Assembly: GCA_001567165.1 (NCBI GenBank)
Contig: LNFQ01000023.1
Location: 95,135-159,134 of the forward strand
From: Bacteroidetes bacterium OLB11
GTDB taxonomy: Bacteria > Bacteroidota > Bacteroidia > Chitinophagales > Chitinophagaceae
Direction: 5' to 3'
DNA: 64,000 nt
A model generated the notes under the pieces. It did not search any database and was not told the DNA's origin. It was given only the letters and a program-made list of their open reading frames with translations. The position numbers were made by a program, and so were the translations under genes. Position 1 is the first letter of the stretch. Each line of letters opens with the position of its first letter. This document shows positions 18,567 to 27,759 of the stretch, in pieces.

Positions 18567-20867
18567 ATGAAACGATTCTTAATTTTATTCTTATTTCCAT
18601 TTTTACCAAATATTGTTTTCGCTCAACAAATCATTTCAGGGAAGGTTGCAGATAAAAAAGGAGAGCCCTTAGTCGGTGTCAATATTACTATAAAAGATTC
18701 TTATGACGGTGCAACGACTGATGCTCAAGGGCAATTCCAATTTGAAACAACCATGACCGACAGTGTAGTGATAATCGCAAATTATATTGGATTTGCTCCT
18801 TTTGAAAAATCAATTTTTATTTCAAAAAAAAATGAAGTTGTCAATATTATTTTAAAAGAAAAAATTAATGAATTAAAAGCAGTCGTGATTTCTGCTGGTT
18901 CATTTGAAGCAAGCGACCAAAAAAAAGGAACTGTCTTGAATGCACTTGACATGGTGACAACAGCAGGTAGTAATGGTGATAATTATAGCGCATTGAAAAC
19001 GTTGCCCGGCACACAACAAACGAATGATCGAGAAGGACTTTTTGTGAGAGGAGGCACCGGAACTGAAACTCAAACTTTTATTGATGGCACCATAGTACGA
19101 AATGCATTTTCAACCTCAGTTCCAGACTTAGGATCAAGAGGACGATTTAGCCCTTTTATTTTTAAAGGAACTGTATTTAGCACAGGAGGGTACTCTGCAA
19201 TTTATGGCCAAGCCCTATCTTCTGCTTTGATATTAGAAAGCATTGACTTGCCAGACCGTTCATCTGCAAACCTGACTATGACTTCGGTTGGATTAGGGGG
19301 AAGTGTGCAACAACTTGCAAAAAGTAAAAAATATTCTTATGGTATCGGATATAATTATATCAACTTGACACCATATTTTAAAATAGCAAAACAAAATATT
19401 CATTATAATAATGCTCCTACATCACACCAGTTTGATGCCAATTTCAGAGTGAAAACTTCCAACACTGGAATGTTGAAATTTTATGGATATTATAACCAAA
19501 CTTTGATAGATGTTGCACGAGATAACGTGACAAGTTTGGATTATGGAAATGAAAATAAAAAATTAATTGATGATTATCGAGTGAAAAATTTCAACGCTTA
19601 TTTTAATCTTTCATATAAAGAATACCTTAAAAATAATTGGAAAGTTGAAGTGGGTTCATGTGCGAGTATGAATAAAGACAATATCGATGCCAAAATTTTA
19701 AATCAAAAAAATGAGATTACAATCGATACTAATTTTTTATTAAAAGAAGATAATTTTGTTCAAAGTAAAAATCAAATAGCATCCGCCAAATTCGTGCTAG
19801 AAAAGAGTTTGAAAAATTTAAATGCCATTCGTTTTGGTGCAGAATATATTTATGATGATGAATTCTATTTGTATGAATATGTTCCGCTTGCCTCTTCCAT
19901 TCAATACAACCCATCCATTTTGCATGAACATTATAATGCACTTTTTGCTGAAAGCGATATTTATATAACGAATCATATTGCAGGTAAAATTGGTGTTCGT
20001 GCCGAACATTCCTCTTTATTGAATCAATGGAATTTAGCACCCAGATTGTCCACAGCATATAAACTGAATAAGAATAGCCAACTTTCTTTAGCCTATGGAA
20101 TGTATTATCAAAAACCCGATTATCAATATTTATTTTCATCCTATACCAATCTCGATTTTCAACGTGCCGATCATTATATCCTAAATTATCAATATCAAGA
20201 AAATGGTAGATTTTTGAGACTTGAAACCTATTATAAGCAATATCATGATTTAGTCAAAACGCCCATTTCAACAATGCCTACTTTCGCTACTAGTAATGGA
20301 AGTGGCTATGCCAGAGGAATTGAACTTTTTTATCGTGATAAAAAATCTTTTAAAGGAATTGATTATTGGATTGCTTATTCTTACTTAGATACCAAAAGAG
20401 ATTTTTTAAATTATTTAAAAATGGTACAACCTGACTTTGCTGCCACTCATACTGCAAATCTTGTGGTGAAAAAATTTTGGAACAAATATATGTTTGGAAT
20501 AAATGGCACCTACACTTTTTCAAGTGGAAGACCTTATGTAAATTATAATACTTCTAATCCAAATTTGCCAAATCCAGACGCAGGGCGTTTTATGGAAGAT
20601 AGGACGATTGCATATCACAATGTAGGTTTGTCGGCAAATTATGTCCGAAAAATTCAAAAAGCATTTACAGTCTTTGTCATTGGGGTAAATAATCCTTTTG
20701 GATTTAAACAAATTTATGGATATAATTATGCAACAAAAGATCTCAACAAAGATGGTTATTTATATCGAAAAGCAATTACCCCTACAGCTCGTCAGTTTGT
20801 CTTTATTGGTATTTTCGTGAGTTTTGGAATTGATAGAACACAAGATGCGATTGATAATAATTTATAG
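18567..20867 (+). CDS. TonB-dependent receptor with carboxypeptidase-like domain
   Basis: A 766-residue outer-membrane receptor: signal peptide (VFAQQ), carboxypeptidase-regulatory-like beta-sandwich (GKVADKKGEPLVGVNI, about 25-105), plug domain (LKTLPGTQQ, GLFVRGGTG, ETQTFIDG) and a barrel. It is not paired with a SusD-like lipoprotein, so a glycan role is not indicated. A small TPR protein follows on the same strand. The ATG at 18567 begins the signal peptide; the TTG at 18552 would add five residues. Ligand unknown. Confidence 0.88.
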   Translation: MKRFLILFLFPFLPNIVFAQQIISGKVADKKGEPLVGVNITIKDSYDGATTDAQGQFQFETTMTDSVVIIANYIGFAPFEKSIFISKKNEVVNIILKEKINELKAVVISAGSFEASDQKKGTVLNALDMVTTAGSNGDNYSALKTLPGTQQTNDREGLFVRGGTGTETQTFIDGTIVRNAFSTSVPDLGSRGRFSPFIFKGTVFSTGGYSAIYGQALSSALILESIDLPDRSSANLTMTSVGLGGSVQQLAKSKKYSYGIGYNYINLTPYFKIAKQNIHYNNAPTSHQFDANFRVKTSNTGMLKFYGYYNQTLIDVARDNVTSLDYGNENKKLIDDYRVKNFNAYFNLSYKEYLKNNWKVEVGSCASMNKDNIDAKILNQKNEITIDTNFLLKEDNFVQSKNQIASAKFVLEKSLKNLNAIRFGAEYIYDDEFYLYEYVPLASSIQYNPSILHEHYNALFAESDIYITNHIAGKIGVRAEHSSLLNQWNLAPRLSTAYKLNKNSQLSLAYGMYYQKPDYQYLFSSYTNLDFQRADHYILNYQYQENGRFLRLETYYKQYHDLVKTPISTMPTFATSNGSGYARGIELFYRDKKSFKGIDYWIAYSYLDTKRDFLNYLKMVQPDFAATHTANLVVKKFWNKYMFGINGTYTFSSGRPYVNYNTSNPNLPNPDAGRFMEDRTIAYHNVGLSANYVRKIQKAFTVFVIGVNNPFGFKQIYGYNYATKDLNKDGYLYRKAITPTARQFVFIGIFVSFGIDRTQDAIDNNL

Positions 20868-20939
20868 AAATAAATCAATAACGTAAGCAATTATTTACGA
20901 ATTTTGCCCTTTTATACTTTTAAATAAAATATGATTATT

Positions 20940-21579
20940 ATGAAAAACATATTCTTTACTTTCTTTTTTACATTATTGGGATTAACGCTTTTTGCTCAAA
21001 AACCTCAATATGAGTCAGCCATGAAAGGGCTTTTGCAAAAACTCTCAGCAGCAAATTCACCTGAGGCATATCTCGCCACTGGAAACGGGTTTGAGCGAAT
21101 TGCAGCGAACGAAAAAGGGGAGTGGTTGCCTCGTTATTACGCCGCTTTTAGTTTTGTGATGCAAGCATTTGCAACAAATGATAAAAACAATATTGATGTC
21201 ATGTTAGATAAAGCAGATAAAATTTTTAGATGAAGCTATTGCATTATCTCCAAAGAATGATGAATTATTTTGTCTTTACTCATTAAGTAAAAGTGCAAGA
21301 ATCGGTGTGAGTCCCATGGTTAGAGGAATGAAATATGGACCTGAAGCATCTGAATATTTGACAAAAGCAAGAGAAATCAATCCACATAATCCCCGAATTT
21401 ATTACCTAGAAGGACAATCAAAATATCATACTCCTGCAATGTTTGGAGGAAGTAAAGACAAAGCCAAAACGCTTTATGAAAAATCTCTAGAAGAATTCAA
21501 AACATTTAAACCAAAAAATGATTTGATGCCAAATTGGGGGATTGATTTGGTAAATAAAATGTTGGAAACATATAAATAA
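20940..21579 (+). CDS. Secreted TPR-like protein (frameshift)
   Basis: A periplasmic protein of about 212 residues: signal peptide (LTLFAQK), then helical repeats. The frame stops at ADKIFR because of T5 at 21223-21227. Read as T4 it runs ADKILDEAIALSPKNDELF and continues through TPR-like segments (ASEYLTKAREINPHNPRIYYLEG) to the stop at 21579. The joined protein has the regular helix spacing expected of the family, which is widespread and uncharacterised in Bacteroidota, often near TonB receptors as here. Confidence 0.75.
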
Positions 21580-21815
21580 GGAGATTCAAGAAAATAATAA
21601 ATATTTTAACTAAGGCATTATCTGATTGCATCCTATCATTTAGATTGTGTTTTTAATTTTTTTTTCTATCAAGAATTCAAATGTGCAATTTTGATTTATA
21701 GATTTGATAAATATAAATGTTTAGTTAAAAAATATATTTCTTTAAACCATTTCATATTATATGTCAGTCTTAATGGACAACTATAATTTATCAAAATAAC
21801 ATAAACAATTTTAAA

Positions 21816-22604
21816 ATGACGGAAATGAACATTTTTAAGAAAGCAACAATTGTACTAAGTTTTGGATTTTTATTTTTAAACTTTCAATCAAATGCACAAA
21901 TTATTTACACTGATATCAATCCAGATGGGGTACCTACAAATGGAGGGTTTAATTTTGACCAAACAGGACCTAATGAAATTGATGTAGATAATTATGGTGT
22001 ATTAAGTTATTCAGGTGGTGGTTCTGAAACAAATATTTGGGCTAACGGAACTGCTAATTCTGGATGGGATGTCCCAAAACCAATCACAGTCGGCACTACC
22101 ATTGATGCTACTGGAAATTTTATTGGCTATGGTGATGCCTCAATGGATAACTGGGGTGGTGGAACTCCTTTCCCTTTAAATACGGATGCCTATATTGCAG
22201 TGCGCTTGAAAATTGGTAGTGGAACATTCTATGGTTGGATTCGTGTAATGTGGGATGGCACTAGTTTTGTGTACAAAGATTATGCTTATGAGTCAACACC
22301 AAATAAATCAATCAAAGCAGGCGAAAAAGCTGTACCAACTAATTTAACTCAAACAGATTTTTCAAATCAAGTGAATGTTTTTCCAAATCCAGCCACTACC
22401 CAAATTCACATTCAAAATAATTCACAAGAATCAATAGAAAATGCAATTGTGTTTGATATATTTGGACACACTATTCAGTCCGTAAACCTAAGCCAGCACA
22501 ATCAAACACTCAATGTTTCTAATTTAACTAATGGAATTTATTTCATTTCATTTTATAATCAAAATAGAAATATTTCAACCCAAAAATTTGTCATTGCTCG
22601 CTAA
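21816..22604 (+). CDS. T9SS cargo protein with C-terminal sorting domain
   Basis: A secreted protein of 262 residues. Signal peptide (QSNAQI), a ~130-residue beta-rich domain with no recognised family (YFGW-like strand GTFYGWIRVMWDG), and a type A T9SS sorting domain starting VFPNPATTQIHIQN and ending KFVIAR. T9SS exports such proteins across the outer membrane and removes the C-terminal domain. Either ATG (21816 or 21825) could be the start; the second leaves a more ordinary signal peptide. A strong terminator follows. Function of the passenger unknown. Confidence 0.8.
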   Translation: MTEMNIFKKATIVLSFGFLFLNFQSNAQIIYTDINPDGVPTNGGFNFDQTGPNEIDVDNYGVLSYSGGGSETNIWANGTANSGWDVPKPITVGTTIDATGNFIGYGDASMDNWGGGTPFPLNTDAYIAVRLKIGSGTFYGWIRVMWDGTSFVYKDYAYESTPNKSIKAGEKAVPTNLTQTDFSNQVNVFPNPATTQIHIQNNSQESIENAIVFDIFGHTIQSVNLSQHNQTLNVSNLTNGIYFISFYNQNRNISTQKFVIAR

Positions 22605-22654
22605 GCAACGACTATTTTTTTGAATAAATTTCAGGATTGATATTGATACAATTG

Positions 22655-22696
22655 AAAAGCAGTTTTAAAGTCTAATAGATTTTAAAACTGCTTTTT
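22655..22696 (+). terminator. Rho-independent terminator (bidirectional)
   Basis: Perfect 15-base arms AAAAGCAGTTTTAAA and TTTAAAACTGCTTTT, extended by TCT/AGA, with flanking A and T tracts. It lies between convergent genes and can serve both strands. Confidence 0.88.
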
Positions 22697-22783
22697 CTAT
22701 TTCATAAATCCTCTTTGTGATTCCAATTTTAGATAACCGATTTGCAATGTTAATTATTTGAATGATTTGTAATTATTTTGGAA

Positions 22784-23326
22784 TTATTCAACACGAAGTT
22801 GAAATGTTAGTTGGATATCTGTTGCACCAATATTACAATCTCCGGTTTTGATATCCGGTTGATGTTTGAGAATCACTTGCACACTTCCATTTCCAGGCTG
22901 GCCAGTGTTCCATTTAGTTTTCATTCCAATAGGAAGCCCATTTTTATCGAGGTCAATTTTATTGATACTTAAATTTAACCCAAGTACATCGAAACAAAAT
23001 AAATGGTCATGGCCTTCTGAAATAATTTCATTACTAACAGTATCAGATGGAGTCTTGGTTTCATCAAGTAAAGTGATGCTCATGTAGTAGCAAGTGTTTG
23101 ATTTTAATTTAATGGAATCCCATTTATCTGGCTGATTTCCACCATCGCCATCTTTATCTTGGTATAGTGCATAAATAGAAGGAGATGCACCACTGCTATC
23201 GATAAATTCAAGTTGTAATGTAGTAATAAATTCCTCTTCATTGGGATTAGGAGGAGGTGCATTTTTTCTTACATGAAAGAATAAAAAAATAACTAAGCAA
23301 CTAAGAATAATTAATTTTGTTTTCAT
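22784..23326 (-). CDS. Envelope protein paired with a TonB receptor (lipobox hidden by two frameshifts)
   Basis: Belongs to a Bacteroidota family of small lipoproteins encoded beside metal-type TonB receptors; visible features are PPPNPNEEEFITTLQLEF, DKDGDGGNQPDKWD and VILKHQPD. As written, the N-terminus reads FFHVRKNAPPP and lacks a lipobox Cys. If A7 on the plus strand at 23283-23289 were A8 and T6 at 23262-23267 were T5, the same stretch would read FILSCKKNAPPP, a proper lipobox. Two opposite one-base changes about 20 bases apart thus hide a lipid-attachment site while keeping the frame. It lies 20 bases downstream of the receptor gene, probably in one operon. Confidence 0.75.
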   Translation of the reverse strand: MKTKLIILSCLVIFLFFHVRKNAPPPNPNEEEFITTLQLEFIDSSGASPSIYALYQDKDGDGGNQPDKWDSIKLKSNTCYYMSITLLDETKTPSDTVSNEIISEGHDHLFCFDVLGLNLSINKIDLDKNGLPIGMKTKWNTGQPGNGSVQVILKHQPDIKTGDCNIGATDIQLTFQLRVE

Positions 23327-23346
23327 TTTTTATATTTTTTTTGTGT

Positions 23347-25653
23347 TTAAATAGTGAAAGGGAAAAGGATTCGGATAGAAATATTTCGACCAGCTTCATT
23401 GGCAAAATATCGATTTCGATTTAAATAATCTCGGTATTTATTATTCAATAAATTTTGGACACCTAAACTCATTTTAAAAGGAATTTTAAAGATATTGGAT
23501 TCTATAAATAAGTCTGCATTCAACAATAAATATGCATCCGGAGGAGGCACGTAATCTTGATTGTCACTCTTTTGTTTCATGGTATAAACGCCTTCCAAGG
23601 TCGCAACAATTGTCTGTTTTTTGTTTTTGATTATTTGATAATTTAAATCTGAAGAAAATCGAGCAGGGGGCATTCCAAACACTACATTTTTTGTTGTAAA
23701 GTCAATAGATTTTAAAATATTCCCTTGATTTGACCAATTGATTTTTTGATTGAATTGATAGCTGAATGTCCATTCTAATCCATATATATTGATGTCTGAT
23801 TGCGAATAAATAAATGTAGGGAATACACCTTTTATTGTACTAACAGGCACTGTGGGCATGAGTTTGATGAAGTGATGAATGTAATTATTGTAAATTGAAA
23901 CTTCAAAATCAAGTTGTTTCATTTTTTTTTCAATTAATCCTAATGAGATTTGATAAGTTCTTTCTGGAGTTAATGAGCTATTGCCAATTTCAAATGATGC
24001 CGCACTATGATGAACACCATAACTATATAATTCATTCACAAATGGAGCTCGCCACGAAGTCGAAAGATTAAGATATGTATCAAAGAAGAATGAAGGATAT
24101 TTGATAGACAAGCTAGACGCAAACCCTTTATAGGAGTGAGTTCTGTTTATTAAATTATTTTGTTCCCACTTTTGAATTGCAAACTGATTCAAATCAAATC
24201 TTGCACCGATTTCAATAAATATGGAATGAAAATTTGCTTTTTCTATCAGATAAAAACCAGCGTTATTTTTTTGATAATTTGGAATTAAATATGAAGCAAA
24301 ATATTCATTTGTCTGATATTGATTTGATACTCCAAAAATTCCCTGCCACTTGGCTTGAGTGGATTGTGAAAATTTCAAATCAAATTGATAGGTATTTAAG
24401 AGGAAACTTAGTGAAGGTTTGTAACTGCCATCACTTTGAAGAGTAGATGTTGTTTTTTCATACTCATCCCGATTATTTTTTTGATAAGCGAATGTTGCTT
24501 TTATTGCACCAAATTTCTTCAATTGATATATCATTTCAGCCTTTGTCGTTTGGTGAATGATTGATTGATAAGGCATTCCAATTTGATAGCTGAACCCGCT
24601 GCTGTCAACTGGCTTGCTTGCATGAAATGCGTTGTATAAATCGGTAATATTTCCAATATGTGAACCCGAAAAAATTCCTATCTTACTTTTGAAAAAAGTG
24701 TGATGAATTGATAGTTTGAAGTCATTTGATTGATAGCCCAAAGCTACAGAACCATTGATTTCATTCATTCCTGTGTTTTTTAAGTAATAGTCAGGCGTTT
24801 TCGTATTTCCACTTTTTTTAAAATCACCTTGCATTCTCCATGTGATACTTTTCATTTTATTGAGTGTCCCTTCTATCATCAATGACTGAGCAAAACCTTT
24901 GCCATTTGTGTTAAAACCACTAATAATTTCTCCATTTGTTTTTGTGATTTTATAAATAGATTTTGGTTTAAGAATAATCACACCACCAATTGCATCACTT
25001 CCATATTCTATTGATTGAGCTCCTCTAATAAGTTCCACTTCTTTTATGCTCATTGCGTCCACTTCAGGAGCGTGTTCACTTCCCCACTGTTGACCTTCTA
25101 GGCGAATATCATTGTGAATGACTAAAACTCTATTCCCATACAAACCTCTAATGATAGGCTTTTGAATATGATTGCCTGTGCTTAAGTTATACACTCCATT
25201 TATTTTTTCTAATGATTTTCCAATTGAAAAATTTTGAGATTTGAATAAATCATCTGCTTTTAATTTCGACAACATTAATACTTCTTTTTGAAAATTTGAT
25301 TTTTTCCCAAGAATTGTAATTGCTTTCAAAGTATCAATATGGCAGTTTAAAAGCACTAGTTTTGGTTGCTTATTTTTAGTAATTAAAATAGATTCTTTAT
25401 GCGGTTTATGATTCAAATGATGCAGTTCAATTTCATAAAGAGCTAAGCAGAGATTTTTGAAATGAATTTCCCCATTAGAATCCGAATGAATCATTTGAGC
25501 TCCTTTTGAAATGAAAGCAGTCACTCCCTCAATGGGTTGTTTGGTATCTGAATCTATGACAATAATCGTCAAGTCATGAGTACATTCTTTGTTTTGTCCA
25601 AAAGCATTCATAGCCATTGTTATCACAAAAAGTGTACATACGAAAGTTCGCAT
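23347..25653 (-). CDS. TonB-dependent receptor of a second metal-type locus
   Basis: A 768-residue outer-membrane receptor: signal peptide (MNAFGQN), carboxypeptidase-regulatory-like domain (IVIDSDTKQPIEGVTAF), plug (SIGKSLEKINGVYNL, RGLYGNRVLVIHND, QSIEYGSDAIGG) and barrel. It resembles receptors related to ZnuD/FecA-type metal transporters more than SusC. It is flanked upstream by a small HEDTVHC protein and downstream by the lipoprotein-type partner, the arrangement seen for putative zinc or other divalent-metal uptake loci in this phylum. The metal is inferred. Intact frame. Confidence 0.86.
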   Translation of the reverse strand: MRTFVCTLFVITMAMNAFGQNKECTHDLTIIVIDSDTKQPIEGVTAFISKGAQMIHSDSNGEIHFKNLCLALYEIELHHLNHKPHKESILITKNKQPKLVLLNCHIDTLKAITILGKKSNFQKEVLMLSKLKADDLFKSQNFSIGKSLEKINGVYNLSTGNHIQKPIIRGLYGNRVLVIHNDIRLEGQQWGSEHAPEVDAMSIKEVELIRGAQSIEYGSDAIGGVIILKPKSIYKITKTNGEIISGFNTNGKGFAQSLMIEGTLNKMKSITWRMQGDFKKSGNTKTPDYYLKNTGMNEINGSVALGYQSNDFKLSIHHTFFKSKIGIFSGSHIGNITDLYNAFHASKPVDSSGFSYQIGMPYQSIIHQTTKAEMIYQLKKFGAIKATFAYQKNNRDEYEKTTSTLQSDGSYKPSLSFLLNTYQFDLKFSQSTQAKWQGIFGVSNQYQTNEYFASYLIPNYQKNNAGFYLIEKANFHSIFIEIGARFDLNQFAIQKWEQNNLINRTHSYKGFASSLSIKYPSFFFDTYLNLSTSWRAPFVNELYSYGVHHSAASFEIGNSSLTPERTYQISLGLIEKKMKQLDFEVSIYNNYIHHFIKLMPTVPVSTIKGVFPTFIYSQSDINIYGLEWTFSYQFNQKINWSNQGNILKSIDFTTKNVVFGMPPARFSSDLNYQIIKNKKQTIVATLEGVYTMKQKSDNQDYVPPPDAYLLLNADLFIESNIFKIPFKMSLGVQNLLNNKYRDYLNRNRYFANEAGRNISIRILFPFTI

Positions 25654-25769
25654 GTGATATTTTTTATCTTGATATATTTTGAATTAAATTGAGATGTTCA
25701 ATTTTTAAGAACAAATTATTTTTATCCATGAAGGGTTTAATATTATGAATAAAAAAATAGTTGGAATAA

Positions 25770-26099
25770 TCAGATAAAAAAAGGAGGTGCTCTTAATTGC
25801 TTACAAGAGTAAACGAAGTTAGATAAATAACCATTGTTGAAAGTAAAATGTTGAGGGAGTAAATAGGTCAGTTTTTTTGCAAAATCATAATAAGGTATTT
25901 CAAAAATATTTGAAACAAAATGTTGATCTGCTTTTAATAATTCACAATGGACATGTTCCTGAGATATTTGTGTTACGTTGCTTTTAGCACAATGGACTGT
26001 GTCTTCGTGAGAAACAAATACATGCAAAATCTCTTTTGGAATTGTGAAAAAAGAGAAAAGAAGAAGAAAGAAACCTGCAATGAAATTTTTGCTATTCAT
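25770..26099 (-). CDS. Small exported His/Cys protein upstream of TonB receptor
   Basis: A 109-residue protein with one N-terminal hydrophobic segment and conserved metal-like residues HEDTVHCAK and HVHCELLK. It corresponds to an uncharacterised Bacteroidota family usually found directly upstream of metal-type TonB receptors, as here (116-base gap). The His/Cys spacing suggests a metal-binding or sensing role (inference). A -7 box ends five bases before the ATG, so the mRNA is nearly leaderless. Confidence 0.7.
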   Translation of the reverse strand: MNSKNFIAGFFLLLFSFFTIPKEILHVFVSHEDTVHCAKSNVTQISQEHVHCELLKADQHFVSNIFEIPYYDFAKKLTYLLPQHFTFNNGYLSNFVYSCKQLRAPPFFI

Positions 26100-26104
26100 C
26101 AGGG

Positions 26105-26112
26105 CAAAAATA
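26105..26112 (-). promoter_or_regulatory. -7 box TATTTTTG, close to the start codon
   Basis: Exact TAnnTTTG match on the minus strand; only five bases separate it from the ATG at 26099. Confidence 0.5.
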
Positions 26113-26144
26113 CTTTAAAAATCCATTTGTTTTTCTAAAAATGA

Positions 26145-27725
26145 TTAATTCGTAATGACCATTTTTCGAGAAAGTGTTTTGTTACTGATATGCATTTGAT
26201 AATAATAAATACCAGCAGGCAAAGCACTTCTATCTACTGAAAATTCAATAGATCCTGGCAATACCTCGTTTTCATATAGGACTTTTAACATTCGACCCAT
26301 CTCATCATAAAGCAAAATTTGAACCATGCCTCCCTCTGTAGTAAACCGGATATTGGTATGAGTTTTAAAAGGATTCGGGTAGTTTTGCTCAAGTGAAATT
26401 TTAGGGATTACAGGAGTATAATCATTCAAGCCAACTGCATATTTAAAGATGGGTAGCATTTGGAATGAATGACCGTTTAGAATGGTTTCAGCATCTTGTT
26501 TTGGAACTCCAAACCAATCGACTAGAATTGTTCCAAAAACTTGTCGGAAGTCATATTGCATAGGGATATTATCACCAGCTGTTGCACTTGGAGGGAGGTT
26601 AGGACTAGTCCCAATAATAGTAGGATTTACTTTTGTTCCAAACACAATCATTGGGGCACTTGTTCCGTGGTCAGTTCCTATACTGGCATTTGATTTTATT
26701 CTTCTTCCAAACTCAGTCACTGTGCATCCTGCCACTTTATCTTGTTTGCCCATCATGGTAATATCTTCTTGAAAGGCAGCAATGGCGTCAGAAAGCAATT
26801 GAAGGCGAGTTGCGTGTTGTCCCACTTTATGGTCAGCATCTTCTACTTGGTTGTCATGCGTGTCAAAGCCACCAATATTCACCATGTAAACAGGAGTTTT
26901 TAATCCACCACCAATTAATCGTGCAACGATTTTAAGTTGATTGGCAAGATTGTTATTGGTAGGATAAGTAGCAAGATTTTGGGGCATTAAATTAGCTGCA
27001 TTTTGTAATATTTGAGTATATGATTGCGTTTGCTGTGATATGAAACGTAAGTAAGTCAGTTCGTGACCAGCAGGTGTATTGGGAGCTGGATCTACATTGC
27101 CGTTTATAATTTGATAGAAATTATTTAATCCTGAAACAGCCAATCCATTCAGTCCGTTACTACCTGTAAAAAGTGCCGAAACGGTTGAGCCTATTTGAAT
27201 AGAGAGCGGGTCTAAAAACACATTTGGATCGGGATAGTTTAGAGGAGCTCCTGGAAATCGATAATCAATGTATCGACCTATCCAACCGGTGTCGATATCC
27301 ACATTAGAATCGGATGCAGAAAACATAATGTCTGTAGAACGGAAATGAGAGAAATTTGGATTTGGATAGCTTACAGCTTGCACGATATTCATCCGCTCTG
27401 TATTATACAAGTTTTGCAAGCCAGTCATAGCAGGGTGAAATCCGGTATTTGCTTGTCCGTTTAATGGGAGTACATCGGCTTGGTCTATCAAAATGTTTGA
27501 ACGAGCGTTGCTCAACTCACTATATTTATCTAAAGGAATGACGGTATTGAGTCCATCATTGCCACCACTTAGTTGAATCAATACAAGGATATTATCATTA
27601 TTGGCTCTGGATTTTGAAATCATAGATAATAAATGATTTTCTCCATAAGCATGGATAGGGTTGCCGTTGATAGAGTATGCCAAAGTGGCCATCGTACTCA
27701 TTTTAAGGAAATCTCTTCTCTTCAT
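26145..27725 (-). CDS. DUF1501 protein with Tat signal and T9SS sorting domain
   Basis: A 526-residue secreted protein. It begins MKRRDFLKMSTMATLAYS, a twin-arginine-type signal, followed by the DUF1501 domain (QLSGGNDGLNTVIPLD, GGFDTHDNQ, TVTEFGRRIKSN, DHGTSAPMIVFG), an alkaline-phosphatase-like fold of unknown reaction. It ends with a T9SS sorting domain (LEQNYPNPFKTHTNIRF ... SRKMVITN). DUF1501 genes are nearly always paired with DUF1800; the partner lies 34 bases upstream. The combination suggests an exported surface complex acting on an unknown substrate. Confidence 0.88.
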   Translation of the reverse strand: MKRRDFLKMSTMATLAYSINGNPIHAYGENHLLSMISKSRANNDNILVLIQLSGGNDGLNTVIPLDKYSELSNARSNILIDQADVLPLNGQANTGFHPAMTGLQNLYNTERMNIVQAVSYPNPNFSHFRSTDIMFSASDSNVDIDTGWIGRYIDYRFPGAPLNYPDPNVFLDPLSIQIGSTVSALFTGSNGLNGLAVSGLNNFYQIINGNVDPAPNTPAGHELTYLRFISQQTQSYTQILQNAANLMPQNLATYPTNNNLANQLKIVARLIGGGLKTPVYMVNIGGFDTHDNQVEDADHKVGQHATRLQLLSDAIAAFQEDITMMGKQDKVAGCTVTEFGRRIKSNASIGTDHGTSAPMIVFGTKVNPTIIGTSPNLPPSATAGDNIPMQYDFRQVFGTILVDWFGVPKQDAETILNGHSFQMLPIFKYAVGLNDYTPVIPKISLEQNYPNPFKTHTNIRFTTEGGMVQILLYDEMGRMLKVLYENEVLPGSIEFSVDRSALPAGIYYYQMHISNKTLSRKMVITN

Positions 27726-27759
27726 AATTAGAAGTTTATTTTTAATGTGTTTTATTTTT

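Noticed and set aside
19729..20139. 136-codon minus-strand open frame in the TonB receptor
   Set aside because: Antisense to well-conserved barrel sequence, with no family-like features.
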